Positions 13,232 through 26,489 of a stretch of 64,000 nucleotides of DNA are shown here, one piece after another (the first letter of the stretch is position 1; each line of letters begins with the position of its first letter). Where the stretch lies: NCBI GenBank assembly GCA_035235625.1, contig CP141140.1, positions 40,729,351 to 40,793,350 of the forward strand. Direction: 5' to 3'. The stretch is from Saururus chinensis (Eukaryota > Streptophyta > Magnoliopsida > Piperales > Saururaceae). The position numbers were made by a program, and so were the translations under genes. The notes beneath the pieces were generated by a model. The model did no database searches. It was not told the DNA's origin and was given only the letters and a program-made list of their open reading frames with translations.

Positions 13232-13599
13232 ATGTGTATTAGCGTGTTTGTCGTCAATCTCATGGATGAGCGGCTTCTATACGGTACTTATGTTCCGCTT
13301 ATTTTCAAAGTGGAGCATGAACGACACTTCTCTTGTGTGTAGGGGTGTGTGATTACATGAGATATTTATGTGAGTTTAATACCCGTTTAGAAAAGTATAG
13401 CGGATCACTAGATTGCTTCTAGTTTGATTATCTATGAAGATAAATATTACAAGTTCTAGCCTCTTTTGCATAGAATTTTTATACATAGTAGAATCAAATA
13501 AATATTCTTTCAAATCTCACTTATGTTATATCAATCATTTAACCACAAGCATTCAATTCACACATGAACGCATCAATATAATATGGAAAACCTAACATA

Positions 13600-15325
13600 G
13601 GTAAAAAAAACTATGACAGTCTATTAATGACTAAATCAAAGCACTAGTAAGCAAGATATTACATTGACACAAGCAAACCGCCAACCTTTATTTTGTAACA
13701 CAAACTCCTCTTGTTGTTTATGGCTTTCAAGTCTTCTTCCTCAAACATTTGAAACTTATTATTCTTCCTTACTTTGTCTTTGTCTTTGTCTAGCCTCCTC
13801 AAACAAGCACATCTTTTTCTTTGACTTTAGTCTTAAGTTCTTCAATCTCTTATTGAAGATATGCTGCAACTCCTTTGACATTTATGTGTGAAATCTCCTT
13901 TTAGTTGTGGAAAGGCTTCATGAATTTACCATTGATCTTTAACTCAAAGCTTCATGTGAATCCTCCTTAGAAAATAATGTGTAAAAAGTATAAACTATTT
14001 TTCTCTTATCTCCTCTAGGTTTTTCTCTCTTAAATTTGTGATTTCTTAACCCTTATATAGCTCTTTAACTCAATTTAGGTCTTTGACTTGAATAGGGAAA
14101 GAAATTGAAATTGGAATGGCTTAATTAGGATAATATGTACTTGAAGCGATTGATCATTCCAAACAGTGATCAATCATTCACTGTTTGTTTTGTGCACAAT
14201 ATTTTAAGCGATTGATTGATTCATGAGAGTAATCGATCAATAACTTTCAGGTTCATTTTACATAGGGTGAAATCAAGTGCCAATTAATTGTTTCAATCAA
14301 CTGTCTACCCAAGATTGATTGTTCTATTTATAGTTTTACTATTTTGCCATTTTTACCCTAAAACTTTATGAAACCTCTAAAATGACTTTTGAAACTTGTC
14401 TAAGTGATTTAGTATGCGAAAGTTATCTAAATAAGCTTCAAAAACCTTCCACATTCTCTAGTCTTTTGTCTTGATCAATAAGAACATGTCTGCTCTTATT
14501 TTTTAAGTATGTCAATTCTAAATTTAACTTGACCACAACAACTTTAAATTAGATTCTAAGACTCAATACATACACAAGGTTTCTACAAATAATTTTGACA
14601 AAGAAATCAATGAATAACCTTAACATATGGCACATATGTTCTTACAATATACCCATTTGGCTATTTCTTATAAAAAACTATATATTTTAAAATTAAAATA
14701 AAATTACAACTCTTGACATAGTGCATTGACTTTCAAATTATACAAAATATAACTTAACACTATAAAGACTTAACATAGACTCATTTTATATAAACCATTT
14801 GTTTGGGCTTGAAAAGCCTTGTATAACCCTGTACTTATCTTGCATTCTTAAAATCAAATTAATTTGCATAGTATTGTTTAATCAAATAAAGATAAGCACT
14901 TTGATTTTCATTAATCTCTTCTCCTCCTTTTTGACATAAATGGATAAAAATTTAAAGTAATAATTAATAAAAATACTCATTAAAGCTCTATTAAGTTATA
15001 ATTATCACTAAAAGACATGAAAATATCTAGAACCATTAACACATCACATGTCCATCATATATCCCAACATAAAATTAGTTTCAAGGTACATTTCATAGTC
15101 AAAATGAAACATAAATTAACTGAACAAGTTTTAACCAAAGGAATACATAAAAAGAAATACAAAGAAAATAGAAAAATTAGTCAATAGCCTCATCATTATC
15201 ATCCTTCACTGACTTCATGTGGAAACCGGGCTCTGAATAAGCAATCACTGTATTTATACCTTTGAAACACTGCATCCTGAAATACTCAAAACTTAGCATT
15301 AAAAATTGGTTGATCTGGATCATCC
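13600..15325 (-). mobile_element. Decayed 3' part of a SIRE-like Ty1/copia element
   Basis: Read on the minus strand, the stretch near 15,170-15,325 resembles the plant-transposon protein domain found after pol in SIRE/Maximus copia elements (GFHMKSVKDD). It is followed near 14,922-14,940 by a purine tract after a ...TCAAAAAGGAGGAGA string, the usual polypurine tract of that group. Sequence at 14,100-14,350 with repeated CGATTGATNNTT motifs is typical of their LTR. It is broken throughout, and its upstream end is lost where the satellite begins. Family assignment is inference from partial matches. Confidence 0.4.
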
Positions 15326-15339
15326 ATCGGTGTTGGTGC

Positions 15340-18300
15340 CTTTATATGTAAGTTATGGAAGAACAGTCAAATTGTTGTATCACTTTAACCTTTTGATTCG
15401 TTATTACGAATATAATAAATGATTAGGTCTCTTTAAACTTTAAATTATATAATGATTTGTGCAATTTCTTAATGAACTTTGGTTTTAATTAATTAAAAGG
15501 ATATAACTGGAGCAAAATTGGTCTGATTAGTTCGTCGTTTAGTACATTTGATGCATTTTTATAAATTTAGTAAATAAGTAAATATTTATTTAAAATAATT
15601 AAATACACATTCGTGATGAGCTTCAGTGCTTTGTTCTAAATCTCGTTAAAAGAATGAAATCGTATAAGTTAGGAAAGAATGGTCAAATTGTAGTTTCACT
15701 TTGTCCATTTGATTTGTTATTACGAATGGAACAAATGAATAAGATGACTCTTTAAACTTTAAACGAAAAAATAATTTGTACACATTATTAACAAACTTTT
15801 GTATTAATTAATTAAAAAGATATAACTTGACGAAGAGTTGTCCCATTAATTCGTCGTTAAGTGTGTTTGATGCATTCTTATGAACTTAGCAAGTTAGAAG
15901 CATTTACTTAAAATAATAAAATATAAATTCGTTTCGAGCATTAGTGCTTTGTTTTAAATCTGGTTAAGTGAATGAAATCGTATAAGTTAAGGAAAAATAG
16001 TTAAATTTTGGTATCACATTTTCCATTTGATTCATTATTACAAACGTAACAAATGTATAAAAGGTCTCTTCAAACATATATTGATATAATGATTTGTTCA
16101 ATTTCTTAATGAACTTGGTTTTAATTGATTAATAAGATATAACTAGACCAAAAGTGGTCCGTTTGTCCGTCATTTATTGCATTTGATGCATTCTTACAAT
16201 TGTAGCAAATGAGTATGTATTTGGTTAAAATGATTAAATACACATTTATGACTAGCTTTGGTATTTTTTCTAACTCATATAAGGTAAGGAAGAATGGTCA
16301 AATTCTTGTATCAGTTTATCAATTTGATTTGTTATTACGGATGTAATAAATGAATGAGAGATCTTTAATAACATTAAATGATATAACAATTTGTGAATAT
16401 TCTTAACGAACTTTAGTTTAATCGATTAAAAAAATATAACTTAACTAAAAGTGGTCCGACTGGTTAGTCGTTGAGTACAAATTATTCATTTTTACTAATT
16501 TAGGAAATTAGTAGATATTTATTTAAAATAATTAAATATACATTCGTGCCGAGCTCCGGTGTTTTGTTCCAAATCTAGTTAAGTAAATAAAATCATATAA
16601 GATAAGGAAGAACGGTCAAATTGTGGTATTACTATATCCATTGATTTGTTATTATGAGCGTAACAAATAAATGAGAGGTCTCTTCAAAGCTCTAATTATA
16701 TAATTATTTGTGCACATTATTAACAATGTTTAGTTTTTATTGATTAAAATAATACAACTTGACTAAAAGTGGTTTGATTGGTTCGTCATTTAGTGCGTTT
16801 AATTCATTAAAATAAACATGGGAAATGAGTAGGTATATATTTAAAATAATTAAGTATATATTCGTGACGAGGTTTGATGCTTTACTCTAAATCTAGTTAA
16901 GCAAATGATATCATATAAGTTAGGAAGAATGGTAAAATTGTGGTATCACTTTGTCTATTTGATTTGTTATTAAGAACGTAACAAATTAATGGGAGGTCAC
17001 TTTAAGTTTTAAATGATATAACAATTTGTGCTCATTTATAACAAAATATGGTTTTGATTGATTCAAAGGATACAACTTGACAAAAAATGGTCCGATTGGT
17101 TCATCGTCTAGTGCGTTTGATTCACTTTTATGAATATAGTTAATGAGTATGTATTTATTTAAAATAATTAAATATACATATGTTAAGAGCTTTAGTGCTT
17201 TGTTATAAATCTAGTTAAGTGAATGAAATTATATATATTAAGGAAGAATCGTCAAATTGTGGTATTACTTTGTCCATTTAATTTGTTATTATGAATATAA
17301 CAAATAAATGAGAGAACTTTTTAAACTTTAAATGATATAACAATTTGTGCACATTCTTAATGAACTTAGTTTTTTATGGATTAAAAGGATATAACTTGAC
17401 TAAAAGTATTCCAATTGCTTTATCATTTTGTATGTTTCATTTATTCTTATGAAAATAGTAAATGAGTATGTATTTATTTAAAACAATTAAATACATATTC
17501 ATGACAATTTTTGGTTATTTGTTATAAATCTAGTGAAATGAATGACATCACATAAGCTAAAGAACTATGGCAAATTATGGGATCACTTTGTCCATTTGAT
17601 TTATTATTAGGTACGAAATAAATGAATGAGAGATCTCTTTTTACTTTAAACGATATAACGATTTGTGTACCTTCTTAAAGAACTTCGATTTTGATCGATT
17701 AAATGGATATAACTTATCCAAAAGTGGTATGATTAGTTTGTTATTTAGTGTATTTGATGCATTTTTATGAACTTAGTAAATGAGTAAGGATTTATTTAAA
17801 ACAAATAAACAAACATTCATGACAAGCTTTGGTGCATTCTTCTACATCTAGTTAAGCGAATGAAATTATATAGTTAAGTAAGCATGGTCAAATTGTAGTA
17901 TCATTTTGTCTATTTCATTGTTATTATAAACGTAACAAATGAATGGGAGAACTCTTTAAATTTTAAACAATTTAACAAATTTTGCATATTCTTAATGAAC
18001 TTCAGTTTTAATTGATTAAAAAGATATAATTATAACAAAAATGGTCTAATTAGTTCTCCATTTTGTGTGTTTTATTCATTCATACGAACTTAGCAAATGA
18101 GTTTGTATTTATTTAAAATAATAAAATAAGCATTCATAATGAGTTTTGGTACATTGTTCTAAATCTAGTTAAATGAATGAAATCATATAAGTTAAGGAAG
18201 AACAGTCAAATTGTGATATGACTATGTCCATTTGATTTGTTATTATGACCATAACATATGAATGAGAGGTCTCTTTAAGCTTTAAACAATATAACGATTT

Positions 18301-21172
18301 ATGCACATTTTTAATTTTTATTGACTAAAAGATATAACTTGACTAAAAGTGGTATAATTGGTTCATCGTTTAGTGCGTGTGATTCATTGTAATGAATATA
18401 GCAAATGACTACGTATTTATTTAAAATAATTAAATATACATTTATGATGAGCATTAACTTCTAAATCTAGTTAAGTGAATGAATTCATACAAGTTATGGA
18501 AGAACAGTAAAATTTTGGTATCACTTTGTCCATTTGATTCTTTATTATGAACGTAACAAATAAAAGAGAGGACTTTTTAAACACTAAGATATAATGATTT
18601 GTGCACATTTTTAATGAACTTTTATTTTTATCGATTAAAAGGATATAACTCGATCAAAAGTATTCTAGCTGGTTCGTCATTTAATATGTTTGATTCATTT
18701 TTATGAAAATCTAGTGAAGTGAATAATATCATATAAGTTAAGGAAGCATGGTCAAATTAATGTATTAGTTTTTCTATTTGAGTCGTTATTATGAATGTAA
18801 CAAATAAATGAGAGATCTCTCTTTACTCTAAATTATATAATGATTTGGGTACCTTCTTATCGCACTTTGGTTTTAATTGATTGAAAGGATATAACTTGAC
18901 TAAAAGTGGTCTAATTGGTTTATCATTTAGTTTATTTTATTCATTCTAATGAACATAGCAAATAACTACATATTTATTTAAAATAATTAAATACACATTT
19001 ATGACGAGTATTGATGTTTTCTTCTAAATCTAATTAAGTGAATGAAATCATATCAGTTATGGAAGAACGGTAAAATTTTGGTATCACTTTGTCTATTTGA
19101 TTCATTATTATGAACATAACAAATGAATGAGAGGACTTTTTAAATTTTAACCAACATAACAATTTGTGTACATTCTTAATGAACTTTAATTTTTATTGAT
19201 TAAAAGGATATAACTTGACCAAAAGTAATCTGACTAGTTCGTCGTTTAGTATGTTTGATTCATTCTTTTGAAAATCTAGTGAAATGAATGATAACATATA
19301 AGCTAAGGAAGCATGGTCAAATTGTTGTATTACTTTGTCCATTTGATTTGTTATTGTGAACGTAACAAATAAATGATAGATCTATTTTTACGTTAAACTA
19401 TATAACAATTTATGTACCTTCTTATTGTACTTCGGTTTTAATCAATTAAAAGAATATAACTTGACCAAAAATAGTCCGATTGGTTTATCGCTTAGTGCAT
19501 TTGAATCATCCTTATGAACTTAGCAAATCAATACGTATTTATTTAAAATAATTAAATACATATTTGTGACTAGCTTTAGTGTTTTGTTTTAAATCTAGTT
19601 AAGTTAATGAAATCATATAAGTTAAGGAAGCGTGGTCAAATTGTGGTATCACTTTTTCCATTTGATTCATTATTATAAACGAAACAAATAAATGAGAGGT
19701 GTCTTTAAACTTTAAACGATTTAATGCTTTGTGCACATTATTAAGGAACTTTGGCTTTAATCGATTAAAAGGATATAGTTGACAAAAGTGGTCCGATTGG
19801 TTCATCATTTTGTTCATTTCTTTCATTATTATAAATTTAGGAAATGAGTATGTATTTATTTAAAATAACTAAATACACATTCATGACGAGCTTTGATGGT
19901 TTGTTTTAAATCTATTTAAGCGAATGTGATCATATAAGTTAAGGAAGCATGGTTAAATTGTAATATCACTTTGTCCATTTGATTCATTATTATGAACGTA
20001 ATAAATGAATGAGAGGTCTCTTTGAACTTTAATGTATATAACGATTTGTGCGCATTCTTAACAAACATCAGATTTAATCGATTCAATGTATTTAAATTGA
20101 CCAATAGTGGTCTGATTGGTTTGAGGTTTATTGTGTTTGATTCAATCTTACGAGCATAGCAAATAATTATGTATTTAATTAAAATAATTAAATACGCATT
20201 CGTGACAAGCTTTAGTGCTTTGTTCTAAATCTAGTTACATGAATAAAATCATATAAGTTAAGGAAGAATGGTCAAATTATTGTATCACTTAGTCTATTTG
20301 ATTCATTATTATCAATGTAACATAAGTGAATGTGAGGTCTCTTTAAACTTTAAACGATATAACAATTTCCATAGATTCTTAACGAACTATAGTTTTTATT
20401 GATTAAAAGGATATAAGTTGGCCAAAAGTGGTATGATTGGTTCAACGTTTAGTGCGTTTGATTCATTCTTATGATAATAGCAAATTAGTACATATATTTT
20501 AAAACCATTAAATGCACATTCCTGAGCTTTGTTTCTTTGCTATAAATCTAGTAAATGAATGGAATCACATAAGTAAAGCAAGAACATTCACATTGTGGTA
20601 TCACTTTGTCGATTTTATTCGTTATTATGAACGTAACAAATAAATAAGTGGTTTCTTTAAACTTTAAACGATATAACGATTTGTGCACATTCTTAATAGA
20701 CTTTGGTTTTAATCGATTAAAAGGATAAAACTTGAACAAAAGTTGTCTGATTGGTTCATTGTTTAGTTTGTTTGAAGTATTCTTACCAACTTAAGAAATG
20801 AGTATTTATTTAGAATAATTGAATACATATTTGTGATAAGCTTTGGTACTTTGTTCTAAATCTAGTAAAGTCAATAAACTCATATAAGTTAAGGAAACAT
20901 GGCCAAATTGTGGCATCACTTTGTCCATTTGATTTATTATCATGAGTGTAACAAATCAATGGGCAATCTCTTTAAACTTTAAATAATATAACAATTTGTG
21001 TATATTCTTAATAAACTTCTATTTTAATTAATTAAAAGTATATAACTTGAACGAAATTGGTCAGATTAGTTCGTCATTTGGTACATTTGATTCATTATTA
21101 CAAACTTCAAATTGGAGAATGTATTTATTTAAAATAATTAAATACACATTCTTGCCAAGCTTTAGTGCTTTG
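15340..21172 (+). repeat. AT-rich satellite array, about 19 monomers of about 318 bp
   Basis: Successive monomers can be aligned from the phase marker GGTCAAATTGTGGTATCACT (or close variants) near 15,365, 15,687, 16,000, 16,295, 16,613, 16,930, 17,248, 17,566, 17,888, 18,206, 18,506, 18,750, 19,068, 19,315, 19,632, 19,948, 20,268, 20,587 and 20,901. Each monomer carries TTTGTTA-N9-TAACAAA, a dyad around TTACGAACG, and an AT-rich block TATTTATTTAAAATAATTAA. Monomers differ by many substitutions, so the array is old or slowly homogenised. No protein is encoded. The right edge is abrupt at TTTAGTGCTTTGTG. The length is close to two nucleosome repeats. Whether it is centromeric is unknown. Confidence 0.93.
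18206..19320 (+). repeat. Higher-order dimer (period 563 bp) inside the satellite
   Basis: A full-length monomer followed by a shortened one of about 245 bp occurs twice in a row (18,206-18,750 and 18,750-19,315). Both short monomers lack the same roughly 70 bp, with an identical junction ATGAAAATCTAGTGAA. Both pairs also share private variants such as GTTATGGAAGAAC (18,493 and 19,056). This shows one deletion followed by duplication of a dimer. Confidence 0.85.
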
Positions 21173-24100
21173 TGCTTATACATCTCATATGCAAAATCAA
21201 ATTGTCCAATCAAGGGCTAATCATTGCAATCTCAGCATAATGGTGGTCTCACCGTTAGAAGATCGTCAATGTGGGAAAGGCAAGGCCTTTCCATCTCAAG
21301 CTTCAAAGCTAGTGAATAGAGAGGTGGAGAAATCTAGTACTGATCTGAGCTAGTTTATTTGTTCACATAAGAGAGGAGAGACGGAGGACATAGTGGCCTT
21401 AGCAGACCGGGTTCGGAACCCGCCCAGGATAACCCATTTTGGAATTATCAAAGTCCTCTTAATCATCTTTTATACAAAATTGAGAAGGGGGAAAGTAATG
21501 TACTTACCCAACAAGGGGAATTTATAGAAGTACCATCCCAGCAAAATAAGTAAGTTGCCGCTGGCCACTGGAGAAGAAGGGTAAGAGAAGAGATAGGGTA
21601 CAAGGATGTTAGGTGGCTACTACCAAAATAGTGGGTGATGCAATGGGGGCTGAGTAATAAAAAAAATACAACTATTTTTTCTCTTTTGGTGGGTATTAAG
21701 TATATGTTGGAAGTAAATAGACACCTTCTAAGAATTAACACTAGACTATTAATAATGTTCAACCTTCAGTTTGGACTATTAATAATGCTCAACCTTTAGT
21801 TTGTACTTACATAGACTGAATCACCTTATGAGGCATCTTCATATACAAAATACCGACTTTAAACTGTTCAAAATTCCTCGTCAGATATTACATGAATGAC
21901 CAGATACCATGTCATGAGAGTTAAACTTCACTAGTGTTTTGTACAATCTGTCATTTCCTCTTCATCGTGTGTTTATCCTTCATTATCATTTTCATCTTGT
22001 ATTTGTGCCAAGGATGAGGAATTTGTCATCCACTATTTTATCCCGTCCACCCCACACTCCCACCTTTATACAGTCAATAGATATCCACCTTCTACAAATG
22101 TATAGGAGGGTGATTTGCTCCTCATCCTTTACTAATACTTACATATGCAAAAAAAATTAAATTGTACTCTTCTAAAATAGTAAATAAATTATATTCCATA
22201 ATATTAAAATTTTAGTATTTGAATACCTAGGCAACAGAAAAAGAATAATGATCATCATCTACTTGGTGAAGCTCTTGTGAATTGGAAACTGCCAATGCAG
22301 ATTATTTTTACCTATAGTAGGGCGGACCAGTTAGCAATATGCTACAAAGATGGAAATGGCAGAACCCAAAGACATGGAGGAGAAATTTGTTGGATGAAAA
22401 TTCGGTGGACAAAGGTTGAGGCATGAATCTCCGATGAAGATGGATGACTGAGATGGTAAAAATTTAGTAGCGGCTGAGGTGACAATGAGAGCAATTTAGT
22501 CAGAAAGTTGCAAGTAGTCATCAAAGATAGTGTCAATATGTTGGAGAAGATGACCAAGCCATCAAGAACGGCGAAGTCTAGTTCCATTTGGGTATCTATT
22601 GCCTAGAAGCACTCATGGAGCCATGGAACCAAGGAAGCATTTTATATGCTCCCTTATGTAATGAGCCCAATATGAGCCACAAATTAAAAAATGCCATGTT
22701 GCAAGAAAAACCACACACAGATGGAGACGGAGTAATGGGGTTGGCATTAACTCTGTGTTTCCTTTGTCTACTTACCCAATTCGTCCGTGTAAAAAAATCC
22801 TGCCTTCCCACTCCCCTCCTTGGGTAGCTGTTCCTCCTCTGTCACTGGAAGATCTCACCGGGAAAATAAAGTTTGAAATGGCTTGCTAGCAACTGATTTA
22901 AGTTTACAGTAACATTCATAGAAGTGACTCACATCAACATAAAATATTTGCATTTAGTTGATCAACATTAATCACTAGTTCATACCATTCTAAATTATTT
23001 TGACCTTTCTAAATATCAGTTATCAAATAAGAGTTCTTACCTTGTGTTTGTAACGTTTAATAGGGATCCACCTTAGTGAACCTGTGGGTCTAGTATCTTT
23101 CTATTCTTGAAAATTGTTGCAATCGTCAAGCTAGTGACGGTTGTCATTATATTGGTACTTTGTGTCAGACCTTATATTATGCTTATTTAAGCCCATTTGT
23201 ACTAAAGAAAAATTAGCCTATTATCGCTTGCTCTAGAAGCATAGAAAAGGATATATCATAAATCATGAGAATAATTGTCATTTTATCTTTTATGGATAAG
23301 GACATACAAATTTGTAATACACGTTTTGATCATTTTCACAGGGAAAGTTTTCCCAGCAAAGTATGTTTTGTAGTACACTTTCTAGGAAGGTGGATATAAT
23401 GTTGTATCATGAAGTGCAAATTAGTAATAATTGCTAAATTATTAAAAGTGGTGATAGTTTTGGTGCAAGCAATAGGAGGCTCCTATAATCATCTTATATC
23501 CCTAATCGCCTGATTTGTATATTAGTTATTTGAATTGCACAAAGTAGTACTCTTTTCTATAAATTAGTTCTTATGGTCGCCTACCCTAGTAGCCTCAAAT
23601 CCACATACTAATGATGCAGACAAGTTTCTTTAAACAAGGAATTTGTAGCCATAAAGAAAACTTCTTACGTCAGTTATATATGCAGATATTGGATGTTTTC
23701 CCAAAGTAGTTAGTCTGATACAACAAGAAAATGTCGACATTAGATGGGTATAAGTTTCTTTTTACTAATTTAAACTTCAAAACTACTCTTAAGTATTTCT
23801 CGTATGTTCCTTTTTAAATGTTAGGTTATTAGACGATGAAAAATCCTTGAGCAACAATGAACCCTATATGAATGTGGGTGAAGGTGATCTAGAATGCACA
23901 TGTGAGGATGTCATTGAGACATGTAGAACGGTTAGTTAATATCCCCTTTAACAGTCACTAAAATTAACTGTTTAAGATTGCAATAGTTGTAGAAATTTTA
24001 ATTAGCACTGGTCTTTCTATCACAGTTACAATCCAGACATCTCTAAATTGAGGCTTTTTAGGGTATTTTAGAGTGAAAAAATTAGCAGAAGATTTTTCAG

Positions 24101-24585
24101 AATATAAAGAAGAGAAGAGAAGTTCTGTTGATAAGAAGAGTATATGAGAAGCACATATTAGATTAGTGGTTGCTGCATATTTGCTGGTTACAACACTAAT
24201 CAAAGACTAGATGGTTACAGTGAGTAACAAAAACTAAGAATCTGAAAGCCATTAGAAAAATTAATTTAACAATATTATATCCTAATTTAGGTAAAAAACC
24301 TCATTATGTATGTGACACATGAACCATTGCATAAGTCATGACTGATTTGCACTTTATGCCATGTGATCATATGACCTCTGGATGCAACTGCAGAAGGTAT
24401 CCCTCAAACAGTATTATTAGTTTGCTACAAATATAGAGCTTGTGTTTAATTTTGAGAATATGAAAATGTAGAGCAATCAAGCTTTTCAATTTCGTATTAT
24501 AAATCAAATATCCTAGTCTCATTGTACAAGTTTTGTAACATGTAATACATGTACTAATTGTCATATTATTTTTAACGCATATCAG
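21173..24585. other. Spacer between satellite and GCN2-like fragment
   Basis: No intact gene was recognised. A stretch near 23,822-23,931 reads open for about 36 codons (LLDDEKSLSNNEPYMNVGEG...) and ends at a GT, like an exon. It precedes the GCN2-like exons and might belong to the same pseudogene, but I cannot match it to the kinase. Open stretches near 22,340-22,830 on both strands show no recognisable family. Confidence 0.5.
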
Positions 24586-25715
24586 GCATGGTTTGAAACT
24601 GAGGCTGGCTGTTATCATGGACATTCTACATTGAGTTCGCGGACTGAATGGAGTTCTAAATGCAGTTATAGTGAGGTGAACTCAAATTATTCTTTTACGT
24701 CTAAGAACAAATTAGAATCGACTTATCTGTACATACAAATGGAATATTGTCCTTAGTACATGATGTTTCTAACATTTTCTTTTTAATTATATAGTTTTGA
24801 TATCATCTCATTCATTCTTTTCTTTTAGACTTTTATCCAATTTTTTTTCAACTCTTCAAATACATCTGAGTTTGGGATAATTTTTGTGTTTTGACACTGT
24901 TAGGTTTTGTTGAAGCTTTGGCGTGATGCATGTGAAGCTTTTTTCTAGAGTAAACATGCATGTGGAAGGAAAAGTCCAATTCTAGAAAGCGCATGTTTGT
25001 GGGTCAAAGTTTTTTGGTCACTTGGGATAGATTAGTTTCCACTTGAGATCACAGTTTTCGTGCATGCATCTTGTTGTACAAGCAAAGATATAACTATGAG
25101 AAAATAATGTAGTGAGGCACTTGGAATATTTGGCCTATTCTCGATCCTCTCAGGTTCCTCTTTAGTCTAACGTCTATTAGGCAAGTGAATATTTGTGGAA
25201 TTTGCCTTTTTAAGAATAAGATATTTGAAAAGCTCTATAATGTCACCTTTGTTTTTCAATTTGTAGTTTCCTTAGGAGTATATGCCCATGATGATTATAA
25301 TGCTAAAACTATCATTTTTTACTAGATTCATTATAAGTTATAGTGTTTTAAACATACATATGCATGAAGTTTGTGGAACACGAGTAAGTAGTAAAAGATA
25401 ATTTTGAGAATGTTGTTGTTTGAGGGTATCTATATCTTTTTTAGGAGAATGACTAAAGTAGTATTAATTGATATCTCATGTTACTATGCTATTGTTCTAT
25501 TAGACTCTTTGGCAAGTCTTTGAATCATATACTGGTCACATCAAAGAGAAGAAAGGCCTTGGTTCAGATGCTGATCTCATACATTGGCGGCAAACTTTTG
25601 AATAATCTATTGGCAAGACAGACAAGGAATACCCGTGGCACTTATTTTGCCAAATTGTTGAAGGGTTGGCACACATACATGCACAAAAGATCATCCCCCG
25701 TGATTTAAATTATCG
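24586..25715 (+). pseudogene. GCN2-like eIF2-alpha kinase fragment, two exons with intron
   Basis: After a CAG acceptor the frame reads AWFETEAG... then KNKLESTYLYIQMEYCP (24,586-24,753), matching the GCN2 kinase segment that runs from YYQAWFETG to LYIQMEYCPRTLRQ. The next piece (25,504-25,715), after TTAG, reads TLWQVFESYTG... and WHLFCQIVEGLAHIHAQKII, then PRDL where active kinases have HRDL. An in-frame TAA lies between these two motifs near 25,608, with about 30 extra codons around it, and the donor after MEYCP is altered. Everything after the HRD region is missing. Intact GCN2 senses uncharged tRNA and phosphorylates eIF2-alpha. The retained intron shows a DNA-level duplication, not a processed copy. 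Confidence 0.8.
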
Positions 25716-26485
25716 TGTAGTTAAGTACACATTAATTTAAATTATAGTGTAGCTGGTATCACAATAGACAACCTAGTACAAGATTTCATGGTTGAAAAAA
25801 ATATACAAAATACTATCGTGTAATTAACTGCAAGATAGGGAATATTATTTTGTAATCTACTACAAGATATAGTGTAGAGTAAAATATGTACTATGTAGCA
25901 CACTATCATATAATCGACTACACAATAGGTTATACTATCGCGTAATTGGCTACACCATATAGTGTGAAGTAAAATATGTACCATGTAATGCATATGCTCC
26001 TATTAAGATATGCAATTTTTATGTTGACACATTTCAACAAGTTTTTGGGCATGTTGTACTATATCTTGTGCATTTGGAAATGATCCTGGAGCTTCTCTAA
26101 GTAGGAATATGCCAACTTGGGCTGAGGGTCTCCCTCTTATATGATCTCGCCATATCGGATGTTTAGAAATGCACTTTCTCTTTTTCTTTCTCCTTCCCCT
26201 TCCCCTTATAATTATTTGTTATAAGTAACATAAACTCATTAAAACTAAGGAGTTATTTTAAACAATCATAATTTGTACCTACAAATAAATATTAAAAAAT
26301 ATTTTTTCAAAACCACCAACTTACAATTGGCAGTCATCCATTTTTATTTAGAAAGTCTTTATTTAAGGGCATAATTATCTTTTTAGTGCCCCCTCGCATG
26401 TGTCAAGTCTATTTTTACAATTTTGGAATTTCTTGCCTATTTTTGTATTTCAACCTATTTTTAGGTATATTTCTATAAATTTTTC
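25716..26485. other. AT-rich spacer with degenerate TATAGTGTA repeats
   Basis: Between 25,700 and 25,990 the motif ATTATAGTGTAG / ACTATCGTGTAAT recurs several times in both orientations, suggesting a decayed short tandem repeat. No gene is visible. Confidence 0.5.
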
Positions 26486-26489
26486 ATAA

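Larger units (their letters stand above)
10394..13600. other. Non-coding spacer downstream of the esterase gene
   Basis: No open frame of recognisable protein. The stretch includes a CT-repeat near 10,430-10,448, a small tandem duplication near 11,100 and hairpin clusters near 12,830 and 13,209 (own entries). AT-rich blocks at 11,650-12,600 look like decayed transposon sequence but no termini or domains could be identified. Confidence 0.5.

Noticed and set aside
13664-13891. Plus-strand open frame of 75 codons
   Set aside because: Low-complexity Leu/Cys/Phe sequence antisense to a decayed copia region.
15340-21172. Regular repeats considered as a CRISPR-like array
   Set aside because: Whole 318-bp monomers repeat without unique spacers; this is satellite DNA in a plant genome.
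21400-21435. GGGTTCGGAACCCGC considered as a tRNA T-arm
   Set aside because: No acceptor, D or anticodon arms could be placed around it.
22342-22827. Open frames on both strands near 22.5 kb
   Set aside because: No recognisable family, no splice or codon support; left as spacer.
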